Under the pieces are notes generated by a model. It had not been told where the DNA came from and did not search any database. It was given only the letters and a program-made list of their open reading frames with translations. A DNA stretch of 64,000 nt from Distichodus sexfasciatus (Eukaryota > Chordata > Actinopteri > Characiformes > Distichodontidae). Below are positions 41,831 through 55,600 of the stretch, in pieces; within the stretch, counting starts at the first letter, position 1; the number at the start of each line of letters is the position of its first letter. The stretch spans positions 8,759,789-8,823,788 of the forward strand of contig JAVGVS010000001.1 of NCBI GenBank assembly GCA_032718565.1, written 5' to 3'. The position numbers were made by a program, and so were the translations under genes.

Positions 41831-44800
41831 CTTTTCCACTTCACTGTTATTACATCAAGAAGATTTCTACCTATTAAAAGTTGATACCTGCAAACTCTTA
41901 ATTTATATGAATTAATATATTGCTTAATTATATATGTTAATTTACTTAATTACTGGCGAAGTAGGTGGAGTAGTAGAACACATAAATGATGTTCACTGTA
42001 GTGCATGTATGCTGGTGTAGTGCAAATAGACAGTGGGTGGAGAGAAATGACCAGACTTGGCCACAGTTAAATTACCTTGGTGGCCTGATTTCCATTAAGT
42101 TGGGTAAGAGTTTAAAAGCTATGAAGCTATGAAGGAGCTGTGTAGATCACATATGTGGTCCAGTTGGTGATAAACCTACCTCACCCAGGGCAGCCTGGTG
42201 AAACCGTGAATGCATGCATATGTGGAACTATCTATAATATTTTCAGGTCATATTTTCAGGTCAGTTCTTTTCATGTGAGTGAATACACCGTTAATGATCT
42301 AGGCTAGGCGTCAATGATCTCTTTGTGCTGAGTGCACAATTTGCTGCAGCCTTATTATAGAGAGGGAGAAGGCAACAGCAAGCCAAATGACTTCAGTAAT
42401 GGCACCTTCAACAATGACCGAGTGGAAGTGAATGAATAGAATTGATGTATTGTGAGATGCTCATGTTTGTGTACACAAATAATGCACACACATTTAATAT
42501 TTGGTTTCTGTTTTTTTATTGATGTATAATAGGGTGAACTGACATTGATTTAGGCAATAAGTTAATTTATATTTTGGAAAAATGAAAGCTTCCTTAGCAA
42601 AGGGCTAAATAAAAAAAGTCATTTGGGAAACTACTGTTTGTATATACTGTGGCATTACGTATTTTCTTATTTATAGCCTCCTGATGAGCTGGCAAAAGAA
42701 GAACAGTTTTTTCTTTTTTAGGCAGAGTGGGGGGTTGGATTGGCATGTATGTCTCACATCGATATGTGTTGGTGATGGTGGTCTCTGGGAATTGGAATGA
42801 CTCGACAACAGACGCAAATGAGAATGGCTTCTATTTTCCAGGGGGAAGGCAGCCAGGGGGTTGATGATAGAAATCTGTCTAGAGATAATTTTGCACTAAC
42901 AAAATGAGTTAATTCGACACTAGCTGCTGACTGTAGGTGGTGATTAAAATAATCACTAGAATGATCATTTATTTAGTTACTTCACACACATATTTGTGGA
43001 ACCTGTGATGACAATTGCAGTTTTTATTGAAGTTCAGGAAAAGGTGATTTTGCCCTAAATGGGATGGAACATTTGAATAATGCACATAATGAGTTAATAA
43101 TGACAAAGCTTACACTCGAGCATCTGTGGTGCCTCTATAATTTAGGCTATAAATTAAGCATTGAGTATTAACCCTGCAGGTGTTTTTGTGGACCGATAAT
43201 ATTTAATCATCACTATAATTTCCTGGATATTGTGGGAAAACAAAGAGGTCCTTAGCAAAGAAGGAAAGATTACTTTGGAAATCCCAGCTCGTATCTAACA
43301 CATAGTTCTAGCTCCACCCCTTTTCTACTGTTCTTACAATACTTTATATATAATCTTTATATGGAATAGTATTGTGTTAAATTACTGTCATCTTTTATTT
43401 TTGGAGAAAGCATCCCATTGCACCTCTTGTACTCCCTGAAAATATGGGGGGAGCCAAAATACATAGCATGTCTAAAAGGACATTAGAATGTTGAAAGCTT
43501 GTATGAATAATTCAGACTATTTTAATGAGTCATTTGTCAGCTTGACGAATACCTCTGTCTGCTAGACAAAGTACATAATTAGCCGTGGCACCTCACTACA
43601 TTGTAATTTTATTAATGATAATGAGTGTTTATCAATTTCAGCATTTTACTTATATTTTTTAGTCGTTCATGTCATTAAGAATAAGCCAGCATTCTTTCTC
43701 TGTGCGTTTCAGGACTCCTTCAATAGGATGTTAATCAAGTTGATCATTTCTTTTAAAGGCGATAGCTGGAAGAACATGTATCAATGAGACACTGAGGGCT
43801 GGGGACAACCGAAAGGCATCTGAATCTTGCACATCTTTAATTCAAAATATGCACCCTTGGGAAGGGCCGTATTAGGCAAAGCCAGCCTTCATTTGCAGTT
43901 CACCCTTGAGTCTTTGCATGAAAGATCACTGTACTGCTCGTGAATTATATTCACAAGCCTTTTGGGGTTTTTCTGCTACGTCTGTCAAAGACAAGCATTC
44001 TAAAGACAGTTAGATAGGCTTAAATGTAAACATTAAAGGCTGCAATCTTAAGAGCTAATTACACTCAGATGAATATATTTTATGTATTCCCTATTTCTTT
44101 TTCTTCTAAACACTGTCAAATTGTCTCTTTTAAGTTGAACTGAATTTGTTGCACATGGCCTTTTACAATACAGACCTTAATGAATGAATGAAAAAAAGCT
44201 TTTAAAGAACTGAACGGAAGGTGACAAAGAAATATAATGCAAAAACAACTGCAGAATGGAAAAAAAAGCTGGAAAAGGGTTAGGCTGGGTAAAAGACAAA
44301 AGCATGTCATAAGTGTGTGCAGGTCTGTGTCGCCTGGCAACCATGACTGTGATGAGAATGTCTGTGGGCAGCAGCCTCTACCACTTATCATTTTAAGAGG
44401 AAATAAACCGGTAAACATTAGAGTTACAATTAAATAACTAATCAATATGTGAAGAGGAGGAGAGGTCAAATACATCACACAAACAAATGTCCTCTATGGA
44501 TAAACTGCCCAGTATTTTATAGTATCTAGTCTTAAAGGGTGCACATTTTCCTATATTAACAGACATACATTTTATGGTAGTTCAGTTTCTATGGCTTCAC
44601 AAGGAGTTTCTGAATGTATTTCTCGAATCTTATTGGTTGTTATAGCCGATTAAGAGGGGCAAAAAGTTATTTTATGCTTTCTAATTTTAAAAAAAGGAAA
44701 AATGACTACAAAAACTAGAATGTAACAAAATGTTTTTACATGAAAGATCAGTTAGTGTCAGTCTTAATCTCAGCTGCTAATAAGATTAATAAGTGTTCTT

Positions 44801-47800
44801 TCTGAACAAAACTGGAATTGTGAAAAAAAAATCATCTACTTTTCAGCATATAACAATAAAAGAAAACCTACCCATTCTTTTGCCTGTTATAAGTACAATA
44901 GTAGAGAGGAAAATAAGCAAAAAAAAAACCTACCCAGCCTTTCAATTTGCCTGTCTATACAGTATATAAATACTAAAATTATGATTTTCCCAGAGAAAAA
45001 ACAAGGGGCCGAAACAGCACTTTTGCATAACACTGACATGCATTATTGTAAAATAAAAATATTTTCAAATGAAACTTTTCAGCACAACTATTTATGTAAA
45101 TTCATGCAATTAAAAATGAATAATGGATGATATAACAATAACAGTACATACATTTCATTCTTTAATCTTTAAAAAAAATTGCATTATGGCTTTACTTAAT
45201 GTAGAAACTGTGTTATTTAAAAAGAATTAGACCACACTATATCTGTATTCACAAGCTATTGCCAGCATTCAGTTCCTTTTAATTGTGCCTTATCAGTCAA
45301 AATACTTGAAATAAACAAACAACCAAAACACCTTTTTATTGTATATTGATGAAAGCATTGCACTGATGTGATGAGCCTGTATATTAAAAACGGTAACATT
45401 TTTCATTGGTCGTTGGTAGTGAATGTTATTAAATCATTCTGGTGCACGTCACAGAGAAGCTCTTTTAAGTCTTTTACACTGTTCTGGAACGCGGAAACTG
45501 AGACATTATCATTGACATCAGCCTTAAACTGATCCCGTCACATAATATTAAATTGGTCTTCAGCAATGCATGAGCTTCCCTGAAAAACAATCCCAACACC
45601 ACTAAAAAAGTCAGTTAAGCACATACAGTAGGTATTGAAAATTCATCCATATAGCTGAACTGGCCAAGTAAAATCAATTTATCCCTAATCAAATGCTACT
45701 CCACTACACAGTTGTTGGCCACAGTGTCAATGGTGATGGTATTGGTGGAGATAGTGTAAGGGGGTGGAGGTGTAGGGCTGGGTGTGTTAATGAACCTAAA
45801 CCAATTCCTTAACAAAGGTCAAAATGCCACCTTCTGTCTGTTGAAAAATCGCTGACAACTCTTGGCACACTTGTCTGGGGAAACCGTCTTCTTGCAGATG
45901 TATGATTCTTAACACTAGCCAACCAAGACAAGAAGAAGGTAAATTTGTATAGTTTTACACCTTATACAAAAGAGGCGATTAATTTTATTTATGACAGCTG
46001 TCCACCTATAAAAGCTGACTATAAGTGTGAGGTTAAAATAAGCATCGATTGTCAGAGATCTTACATGTCACATATAGACAGATTATTTAAAACTCACTTT
46101 TGATCTTTGGCCTCCAGCAATCATCCAAAGAATTTGCTAAGATTCTTCCAATTAATTGATATAAAACAAGATTGTCAACAAATACAGTTGTAAATAACAG
46201 CCTGATTAAATGGCCATTTAATTGAATTGATTTATCTTTAATTTGTGATGCACTGGTCAATAAGAGTAGTGCTACATGGTATAATCCTGAGTGGACCGCA
46301 ATTTAAGCCTATAGTAAAAAATAATAGAAACACTACATGTCCACACCACACAAACTTTATTATCAATATTTTTAAAGTTATAACTGTGGGGCTAGCACCT
46401 GTTTATATATGATGCAGATAAACTTTTTACTTTTTTACTGTATAAATATGTACACACACAAATTATGACAAAACATCCAAATCTAACGTTTTTCATAGTT
46501 AATGCAAGTTTCAACTGGTTTAATAAATCAATAACATCAATAATTAATTATCAGTCATTCATTCACATCAATTTGAGAACTACTTTCCTGGTTCCAATGA
46601 AAAGTTGTTGTTTTTGAATTGATTTCATGTCAAGTTGTTTTTATTGTCATCCCAACCATGTGTTGATTCGAAGTGAATTATACTGACAAGATTCAAGGAC
46701 TGATTTGCAAATACCAGACAACATGGGGGTAACACACATAGGACTATGCCTAGAGCAATTTTCTAGACAGCATAAAAGCAAATCACATATGACAATATAT
46801 TGTACGATGCACAGTAGAAAAAAGTTGATGTGTTTCATTTGTCAGCCTTAAATTACTACTGATTAGATTAACTTACCAAAATTCACAACTCCTGAATATT
46901 ACTACACACTACACTACTTTGATTAAATAACAATATTCATTAACATTTGAAAAAAAAGTACCTTAATAGTCATACTTTATATTACTATATTTAAACCTTA
47001 TTTACACCTGACAAGTATATAGTATCTTGCTTTCTTATTTGTAACTTGAAAAACCCATATGCTTCAATATACAGTGGTCAGATACTGTATGTAACATTTT
47101 TATCAAAACAAAGGCAAAAACAATGTATTAAAAATAATGTGATAAAAAAACAATTTTAGAAAGAAGGACAATAGCATTGTCCACTCTATATCATTTCTGA
47201 TATACAGTAGTTGTACGGAAAAATAACGTAATGTGGAAAAAAGAAGCAAGAGAATACACAGTAGAGACTGTACTATGGAGTGACAGCCAGTGGCAAAATG
47301 TGATCATTTTTGGTTCATAAAAATAAAAGTTTGACAGGAAGAACATAAATGCCTTTATAAAAACAAGGCTGTCTGGAGTGAATTTCAATAAAGGTGATAA
47401 CTGCTAAGAAATAGCAATCATTTTCTTTTAAAAAGATAAGTATACATTACTCTTTGGTTTCTTTCTTTCATATTTAAAGAACATTTATGAATAGAATCAG
47501 GGCAACAGCTAGTATTGAAGCTACCAACAGGAGGAAAAGACCAAGCTGAACTCACCAACCTGGCCTCCATCCTTTAACTGCATCTTGCTGCCGCCAAGAA
47601 CACATTGTGAAGCAATACGCATGCACTGTGTGGGCATTGTACCCTATCAGATGCCACTTCTCCTCACTCAAACCCAATCAAAGCCTTCTGCGAATTCAAA
47701 ACCAATCATAAACACCTTGTAGATGAAAATACCCGTCTTTGTAAAGAAAGAGCAATCATATTTTTGTCACAATGTAGCATTTTGCCGGGCTAAATCGCTG

Positions 47801-48317
47801 TTTGGTAAAACAACAAAAAAAAAAAAGTCACTAGAAAAGCTGCAGTATTTCAAATGTAGCTTTACTACTGATAAGCTAGTGAAAATGTAATTCAGTTAAT
47901 AGCGTTGCTAATTTTAGCTGACTACTTCCCAACACTGACGATGATACCTAGCTGTAAAATTGTGCTGTCCTTCACATGAGATAAAACTTGAGGTCCTGAC
48001 TCTCTGAGCACATAAAGATCCCTGGACCTTTTTCTAAAAATAATTGAATAAAAGTGGAACCGTTATGTCCTGCTAAAATTACCAGCCACTGTTCTCCCAA
48101 TTATCCCCTATATCTACGTGGCCAAGTCTCACCTGCTGCTTCACCCACCACCTTATAGTAGCTAATGTGTGGTGAGAAGGGCTGCTGTCACACAGGTGGA
48201 GCATAGAAAAGCACTATATAAATGCATCATTTGTCAATTCTAGAACCACTAACAATGTTTGCATCCAAGAAAACACAAATTCCAACCTGTGCGGTACACA
48301 CAAAAGAGATGGGTTAC
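41831..48317. other. intergenic region between uxs1 promoter and first downstream repeat
   Basis: AT-rich, with no exon, RNA gene or transposon that I can support. A TATAAATGCA-containing stretch near 48200-48230 resembles tails of fish interspersed repeats but is too short to call. Confidence 0.5.
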
Positions 48318-48325
48318 TGTGGCCA

Positions 48326-48967
48326 CAGTGTTGGGGAGTAACGGAATACATGTACCGGCGTTATGTATTTAGAATACAAAATATGAGTAACTGTATTCCG
48401 TTACAGTTACCGTTTAAATAGGTGATAATTAGAATACAGTTACTTTGTTGAAATAAATGGATTACACGGCGGTCTTTTCCTGTTTCATATGTTAGGCTAT
48501 CCCCTCTCTATCCCCTCTCTAATTTTGGTAATTCCACGCATTGCCGGAAACCCAAACAAAACACGCAATAAGAGGCTCTAATGTAAGCGTCCTGTTAATG
48601 TTGGTTGCGTCAGTTACACAATGGACCCGGAGCCAGCACAACAGAGCCGGCAGTGCCCAGGCAGGAATGCATTTCTTACTCGGAAATTTCGTCTTTCCTC
48701 CTCTACCTACAGTAAATATATTGTCTATTCAGGGAGATTTGGGCTTAACAGCCAATTGGTAGAGAAAAACAAACAAGAATTTGCAGGATGTGATTGCTAC
48801 ATTCATGTAGTTGTGAAAAGCATGACAATATATTAAGTAATCCAAAGTATTCAGAATACGTTACTCACATTGAGTAACTTAACGGAATACGTTACAAACT
48901 ACATTTTGGGGCATATATTCTGTAATCTGTAGTGGAATACATTTTAAAAGTAACCTTCCCAACACTG
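48326..48967. mobile_element. non-autonomous hAT element, copy A
   Basis: 642 bp; ends CAGTGTTGGGGAGTAACGGA and CAGTGTTGGGAAGGTTACTT (reverse complement); flanks TGTGGCCA and TGCGGCCA are a 7-of-8 target duplication. Near-identical to the inverted copy at 57305-57942. A short frame from 48621 (MDPEPAQQSRQCPG) may be the start of the parent transposase. Confidence 0.93.
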
Positions 48968-49603
48968 TGCGGCCATGGGCGCTTAGTGGGGTAAGAGTTG
49001 GCCTGACTTAACAGGGCCCCAAGTGAGGAGATAGCCTTTGAGAAGTCTCAATTTTAAGATTAATATCATAAATAAAGGTCATAATGAATGTTAATAACTA
49101 ACGTAAAGTGAATGTATTGGCTAAATAAATCAGTTGAGTGGCTGACAGAATTTTGTATCCAAAATATCCACTCTCACCCTTTGCTGGCACAAAATAGTTT
49201 AGTCCGACCACAAAGGCATTTTCAACTAGACACATATTATTCTGTGTTCCTTCTACTGGAGTGCATTGTAACCCTGCAGTGTGAAATGTTACCCAAGAAA
49301 GCTAAATCATGTTATCAATAAATTGAAAAAAGGGCAAGAACAACTTCTGACGAACATCTTTTCTAAGAAATGTGAGCACAAACGTTGAAATCCCATGGTT
49401 ATAAACCGCTTGAAATCCACCACGATTGTCAGTGCTAAAAACTGCAGACACAACCCACTAAAAAAGTCTAATAGGCCACACTTTCAAATAATGCCTTAGT
49501 TATATCTGTAATCTGAGTTAAAGCCTAAATAAATTGATGTTTGCATACACATCGCATCATTACAATAGTACTAATTTAAAATATATTACTAGATATTAAT
49601 TAT

Positions 49604-49721
49604 CATTCATTCATTCATTCATTCATTCATTCTCCGAACCGCTTAATCCCAACTGGGATCGTGGCCGGACCGGAGCCTATCCCAGGAACTACAGGCGCAA
49701 GGCGAGGAACAACCCTGGGTA
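49604..49721. repeat. (ATTC)n run plus interspersed fish repeat
   Basis: About 27 bases of CATT repeats followed by a GC-rich segment with GGAGCCTATCCCAG and CAGGCGCAAGGCGAGGA, which closely resembles a very common repeat in fish genomes that is usually preceded by CATT repeats. Confidence 0.65.
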
Positions 49722-50008
49722 GCTAGCTCTTAAGGAAACCTTTTTCTTTTGCCAATAAATATGACAAGTACATTAAGCATTGCTTGGTTATGCGTTATTA
49801 TGCAGTAAGGCTTTTGTTAATGTATGATAACTAAACTGGCATTGAAAGCTTTACTTTGTAGCCTACCTTTGGGGATATACATACTTTAAAATGCATGAAA
49901 ACATAGGCTATTTTAATGTCATGTAGCTTCAAGTTGCCCATAGTAACCATAGTAAAGTGTCTGTAGGCAAATATGTTGGAAAAGGAGGTTTAAAATGTGG
50001 GATTGAAC

Positions 50009-50725
50009 TAGGGGTGTTGAAATTAATCTTATAATCGATGCATCGCGATGCAGACGCGGACGATTCTGCATCGATGCAGTGGCAGGACATAATCGATTAT
50101 ATCATAATGACATTGTTTGGTGATTTTCTGGCGGCGGCATAAAAATTCTAGTTAAAAAGTAGTTTCGGTAGTGACTGTGGCTGCCTGATGTGAGTACAGC
50201 GCTGCTCCGGGTAGAAGTAACTCTCATCTCACCGCATGCGCGGCAGCCGAGAATGGCGGAGGGAGTAAATTTCGCGTAATAATATAATATTGCGAGCAAA
50301 CTGTATATTTCCTCTCTCGAATGTCTTTCTTCCTCTCGATGTGTTAAATGTCTTCGCGCGCAAAGTAAATTACCGACGAGCGGCTTTTTTGCTCGAGTGA
50401 GATTTCTACGCGGCGGGTTTGAAAGGGGCGGGGTTTGGCGGTTTGGGGGCGGGGTTTTGGCAGTTTCTACCTGTGAATCCTATTGGCCGATGGCTCCTGG
50501 TTTTGTGATTGACTGCACGCTACAGACAGCGGGAGGAAGGTTAAACGCAAGTTATAGTTTATCGACCTTATAATAATAACTTATTAGTTAGGTCTTACAC
50601 GTTTAATAAGCACGCAATCAATGGCTCCCCTTGCCCACTTGTCAATTCAACATAAACACAGATGCAGTTACAGACTGCAGCGAGGCGCATAATTGGGATG
50701 CTGAAGCAGGCGTTATAGCTCCATC

Positions 50726-50756
<31 letters not shown>

Positions 50757-51206
50757 CCCAAGACTGATGGCCCAGAATTAAACTTTAATAGTATCTGCAT
50801 AATCATCCATTACGTTTGGTGCTTTGTTGATCCTCTGATGGTATGTAAGGTTGACATACTTATTATATTAGTTGTAATCCTTAAACAGCTTGCAGACGAG
50901 TGCCAGAATACTACACAGGTAAACTGCCAAAATGGTAACATACCATTGTAACATTTATGGTACAAAGGCCTTGGTTACTTTACCTTTTTCCAAATCTAAC
51001 GTCTGTGTTTATGTTGAATTGGGGACAGACAAGGGAGCTTACATCTCACTGCTTATATTTGTATTTGAAAACAATATGAAGTAATGCACAAAAAATGATG
51101 GGCTGCATCGTGATGCATTGCGATGCATCGAGATATCGAATCGAATCGCTGACCTGATAATCGGAATCGAATCGAATCGTGAGACCAGTGACGATTCACA
51201 CCTCTA
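50009..51206. mobile_element. non-autonomous hAT element with shuffled interior
   Basis: 1198 bp; ends TAGGGGTGTTGAAATTAATC and TAGAGGTGTGAATCGTCACT; perfect 8-bp target duplication GATTGAAC at 50001-50008 and 51207-51214. Subterminal CGATGCATCG repeats at both sides. The interior 50285-50440 matches 36050-36200 directly and 50540-50640 matches 36220-36325 inverted. Includes a (CA)13 run at 50730-50756. Confidence 0.95.
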
Positions 51207-51711
51207 GATTGAACTACTTTGAGCATTGTTTACTGTGGCCTGAATATCAACAGATAGTCTGTCCCAGATCATTTTAACGAAGATGGCAAGTATAATATGT
51301 CATACATAAGAGATGACAGTGGCTCCTGAGGAACACTGAAAATACCTACCATGTGCATGTACAATGTAGGGCTTACGGCTGCACCATGAATCAATGAAAG
51401 GTCGCCTGCTCGTTGATCCCAGCTTTCTCTTGCGTCATGTTGTAGCCAGTGAAGCATCTACGATATTATGCAGTTCGTAATTTTAGAAAATCTATCAGAA
51501 GGCATTTCGGTTAAAATGGACCTGTTTTGTGTAACAGCCACTGTGGGAAATTCAACCCGGTCCACAGGACATAAATCAAGCCGTCAATTACCGTGTTTGT
51601 CTATAGAATTTTGTGATTGCAATTTCATTACGATCAACAGGATCAATATTTCCCAAAGATACGGTAGTTTAAATCATGGCAGTCGATAAGTCTGCGTAAG
51701 TGAGTTACATT

Positions 51712-51740
51712 CACGACGTCATCAGAGGCTTTATAACACG
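51712..51740 (+). promoter_or_regulatory. candidate CRE and TATA-like sites upstream of the opsin
   Basis: GACGTCA at 51715-51721 is one base from a full CRE, and TTTATAA at 51730-51736 is TATA-like, followed by ACACGTCAC. About 560 bases upstream of the opsin ATG and just outside the end of a hAT insertion (51206). Inferred promoter; no transcription start evidence. Confidence 0.35.
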
Positions 51741-52103
51741 TCACACGGCATAGGGGAGCGCAGAGTTACTGCCATTCAGGTGCAGGAGCGCAGATTTATC
51801 ACTGAACACCCAGGCTGGTTAATCATTAAAGTATTAGGTATTAACGAGAATAGCTCCGAAAATGTGTTGACGCAAATCAGGAGACGTTCAGGAATACCTC
51901 AGTGATGATGCACTTAACAGTTTAATATTATTATTTATTATGCAGGACGCGGTTTAATTTATGTCGAGTGCGTTTCTGCATAATGACTGAAAAACCAAAT
52001 CAAGACTTTCATTCTTTTAACTCATGACTCCCGGTATGCACAAGTCTGACGCGTTTTAAAATATTTCACCCACTTCTACATAGCAGTTTGACAAGGAAAA
52101 AGC

Positions 52104-52279
52104 ATGGATTTTCCATGCACTTTTTACTCTCCTGAAAAACAGAGCGAGTGCCGCATTCTAGAATCCGTGAAGCCTTCCTAAAGCGCAACAGAGTCGGTCG
52201 GGGCGTCTGAAGAGACCGGGTTTCTCTGTAAGTGCTGCTTAAGTTTCGAGATTTTTGAGATAATGGAGAAATGAGATAA
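52104..52279 (+). promoter_or_regulatory. short upstream ORFs in the presumed opsin 5' leader
   Basis: If the leader begins near 51760 it holds ATG at 52104 (26 codons including stop, ending 52181) and two minimal frames overlapping by ATGA: ATG-GAG-AAA-TGA at 52263-52274 and ATG-AGA-TAA at 52271-52279, ending about 20 nt before the opsin start. A role in restraining translation is inference. Confidence 0.35.
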
Positions 52280-52298
52280 CGTGTAACTGGCCGCCGCG

Positions 52299-52668
52299 AT
52301 GTTCTCCCAGCTGGCCCATTTAAATTACAGTTTTAACGTGAGCGAGGAAGAGCCCTTCGCTTTTCTGGATGGAGATTGGAGCGACGCGCCGGCGGAGACT
52401 CTCTCCCGCGCGGGCTTCATCACCTTGTCCGTCTTTTTGGGGCTGATCATGACTTTTGGCTTTTTGAACAACTTTATCGTCTTGGTCCTGTTCTGCAAGT
52501 TCAAGACGCTCCGGACGCCTGTGAACATGTTGCTTCTGAACATCAGCATCAGCGACATGCTCGTGTGTATGTGCGGAACTACGTTGAGCTTCGCCTCCAG
52601 CATCCGCGGCCGCTGGCTCCTGGGCAGGCAGGGCTGCATGTGGTACGGCTTCATCAACTCCTGTTTTG
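52299..52668 (+). CDS. tmtops: TMT opsin exon 1
   Basis: 370 nt encoding residues 1-123 plus one base of G124; contains TM1, TM2 and the start of TM3, with LLLNISISD in TM2. The start has G at -3 in a GC-rich context. Donor GTGAGT. Several long antisense and alternate-frame open stretches over this exon come from its GC content. Confidence 0.95.
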
Positions 52669-55600
52669 GTGAGTAATTCTTGCACGACAACATTCACTTC
52701 TCAAGCACTATAACTACAAAACGTGCATGGAAAAGCATATACTTTTTTCCAAAGAAGGAATAACGTCTACCTGCTTGACAATTTGACTTGTGTTTGAGTG
52801 TTGGTTTTGGAGTCAAGGGAGAATTTAAATATTTATTATTTTTCCTTTAGGCTGCATCATAATAAAATCTCAATGGCACATGATTTTGTTTAAAATGATA
52901 TAAACTCTAATAGAATAAATAAAATAGCTTTAAACATTTGTTTTTGTACCTCCTTATAGCTTTTGGATTACAAATTGTGGGACTTTTTTGCATGAGAAGT
53001 GTTTTTTTTCTCCTAAAGTGTGAAACAGACAGAGCAACACATTTCTATAAACTGTCATTCTAGGTGTCATTCAGGCTGATGGAAATGGTTTTTTTTTTGC
53101 TTTGTCCATCTCAGCCAGGCAGTATAATTATTAACACACCTCCTGAGCACATCCATTCCCATCAAGTTGGTACATCTACATTTCATGTTTTCACAGTATA
53201 ACAAATTATTACCTTAAAAACACTATAAGTATTTAGAAAGTGTGATTTGGTCTTTAAATGCACTGTGCACCTCATTGGTAATAATTCCACCTTTGTTATA
53301 ACTTTAACTGTCTATTTGTATTGCACTTCACAAAAATGGAATTTACTGAAATATTTACATAAATTTGCATTTAAATGCCATTACACAGAAATGGAATTAT
53401 CTGAGAAGCTTTGTCAGTTAACTGCGTGTTGATGTATTGAATTAGTTCTTAGATGAATAAGGATTAAAGAATATTGACGATCAATAAGGAATGAGAAAGG
53501 TTAGAGGTCCTGTAATGACATTTTCTGCTTCTTGAATGTCTGCTAGAGTTTCGTACCTGCTTATCTTCTCTCAGCCTGATGGATCTCCGTGCAGGAGTAA
53601 GTAGATCTACAATCAGCACGTGTGAATTTATTGGAAAAGTGTGCATATGCCGATGCAGGGATATTAAAAGACATGCAAGGAAGATGAATTAAAATTAACT
53701 TTGTTATTAACATGGGATTCTCAGTGTGTCCCTTTTGGATGAGACAAAAGACACTAAAGCTAGGTAAATGAGAAGTGATCTAGGTAATGTTGCATAACAT
53801 TGATATGAAGCATCTCTTACTGATGCTGCTTGCAGGATCACAGTGCCAAGAAAAAAATGCTTGAGCTGAATGTATAAATTAGTGTTATATTTGCCTCTTG
53901 AGGTAGCACTGACTTGCTCAATTGGCAAAATAGAGAGGAGTCACAGTTTATGTTGTCCTTGGGTGTGTGCAGAGTTGTTGACAGGCTAGTATTACTCTGT
54001 TTTAGTTTGAGTGTTTGAGAGTATGTGTGTGTGGAGAAATGCATATGTGATATTTAATTTGGAAATCTAATTTGGTTTGCATTCAGTGGTGTAATATTTT
54101 ATGAATGTCATGCATTCTATGAATACAAAGAGAAGACAGAAAAGAAAGATCCAGTCTCTGACTTCATCCAGACCAATCTGTCTTTATCCTGCCATTCATG
54201 TTTCTGTTATGTTCCTTTTTTGTTGCAATCTGTTTTTAATAATGATTCACTGCTGAGTAGTGTGAGCTTTTGAGTACAAATGAAAGGAGTATGTTTATAT
54301 CACCCCAGGAACAGTTAGATGTTTATTTTAATATTAATTGGTATACAGGATGAAAGTCAAGAAAGACAGCCAGTGATTTCAACAAGGAAAACAGTTAACA
54401 GAAATGCAACAGTAAAGATTAAGAAGTGAAGGTGCTACTGGATGAACTAGAGTTGTAAGCACCTGGGGGCAATACGTTGTTTTTTTTGCACACTGTAGCT
54501 GTTGGCAGTATTCTGTGATGAGTATATCAAAGAAAGGATGGCACAAATGTATTGCTTAACACAGGCTGTTTTAGATATAACAGGTGGGTTTGTACAATGA
54601 ACTGTATTTATGGATGTTCTGTAGTGCACAACTGTAAAGCAAACTATTTATAGCTTTTGGGCCCTCATAAAAGCAAATTACTATCTGAGCCTCTATAATG
54701 CTGCTCCATTGTGGGTTGCTGAGCCATACCCATCTGATGGATAAGAGGAGCTGAAAGGCATTCTGGAATACAAACCTCGGTCCTGACCCCATCTCCAGGA
54801 TGAATGCTTCTACTGGACATTAACGTTCTTGCTGTAGGCTGTTAGTCTCCCCTTTTCTCTAGGGGTCTTTTGGCCCTCTTTGATCTACCACTTAAAACAA
54901 ACTCCTTGCTCATTAAACATACAATAAAAATTCACTATAGACAAAATGCTTAGCTGCATAGTGTCCTTGTGAGTAACCTTCTGGCATCTTTCAGTGACTT
55001 TAGATCCTTGGACTGAGGACTGTCCTTTGCACCTGGCTCATGTACTGTAGATGTTGTTGATTACAAAATAAATATTTGGAAACCTAAAAGCCATTCTTTA
55101 TATTGGCACAGTAAGGTACATAAATGTCTACATAAATTACTTTGGCTAAACAGAATTGAAGAGGAAAAACAAATTAAGAATTGAGCAGTACTCACACTAA
55201 CATTTAGATATAAATGATAAAGAAGCAGAAGACAATGCTTTGGCTTAGACCTTTAAAAGTCCCCTCCAGATGACATTGACTTCAACATTAGCATATTAAT
55301 GAGAATATGCATGTCCATCAGGCGTAAATTTTAATATTCTATACACACACATACACACACACACACACACACAAAGTTACGCTACTGTACCTGCGATGCT
55401 GATCACAAAGGTAACATTATTCAAGTTGAGAAAAAAATATTGCTGTTATGCTCTGGTGAAATGGTTCGAGCATGTTTATACTGGTAGAGGATAACGATGT
55501 GGTGCTCAGTAGACATTGTCAGATGGCAATAAGTGCATTTTGATGTAGGTCAGGGTGTGTGTTTGTATTTTGATGGAGGTGAGAGTGTGTGTTTGCAGTA

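Noticed and set aside
52320..52697. Long antisense and alternate-frame open stretches over opsin exon 1
   Set aside because: They share a GC-rich exon whose sense frame is clearly opsin; their translations are low-complexity and match nothing known.
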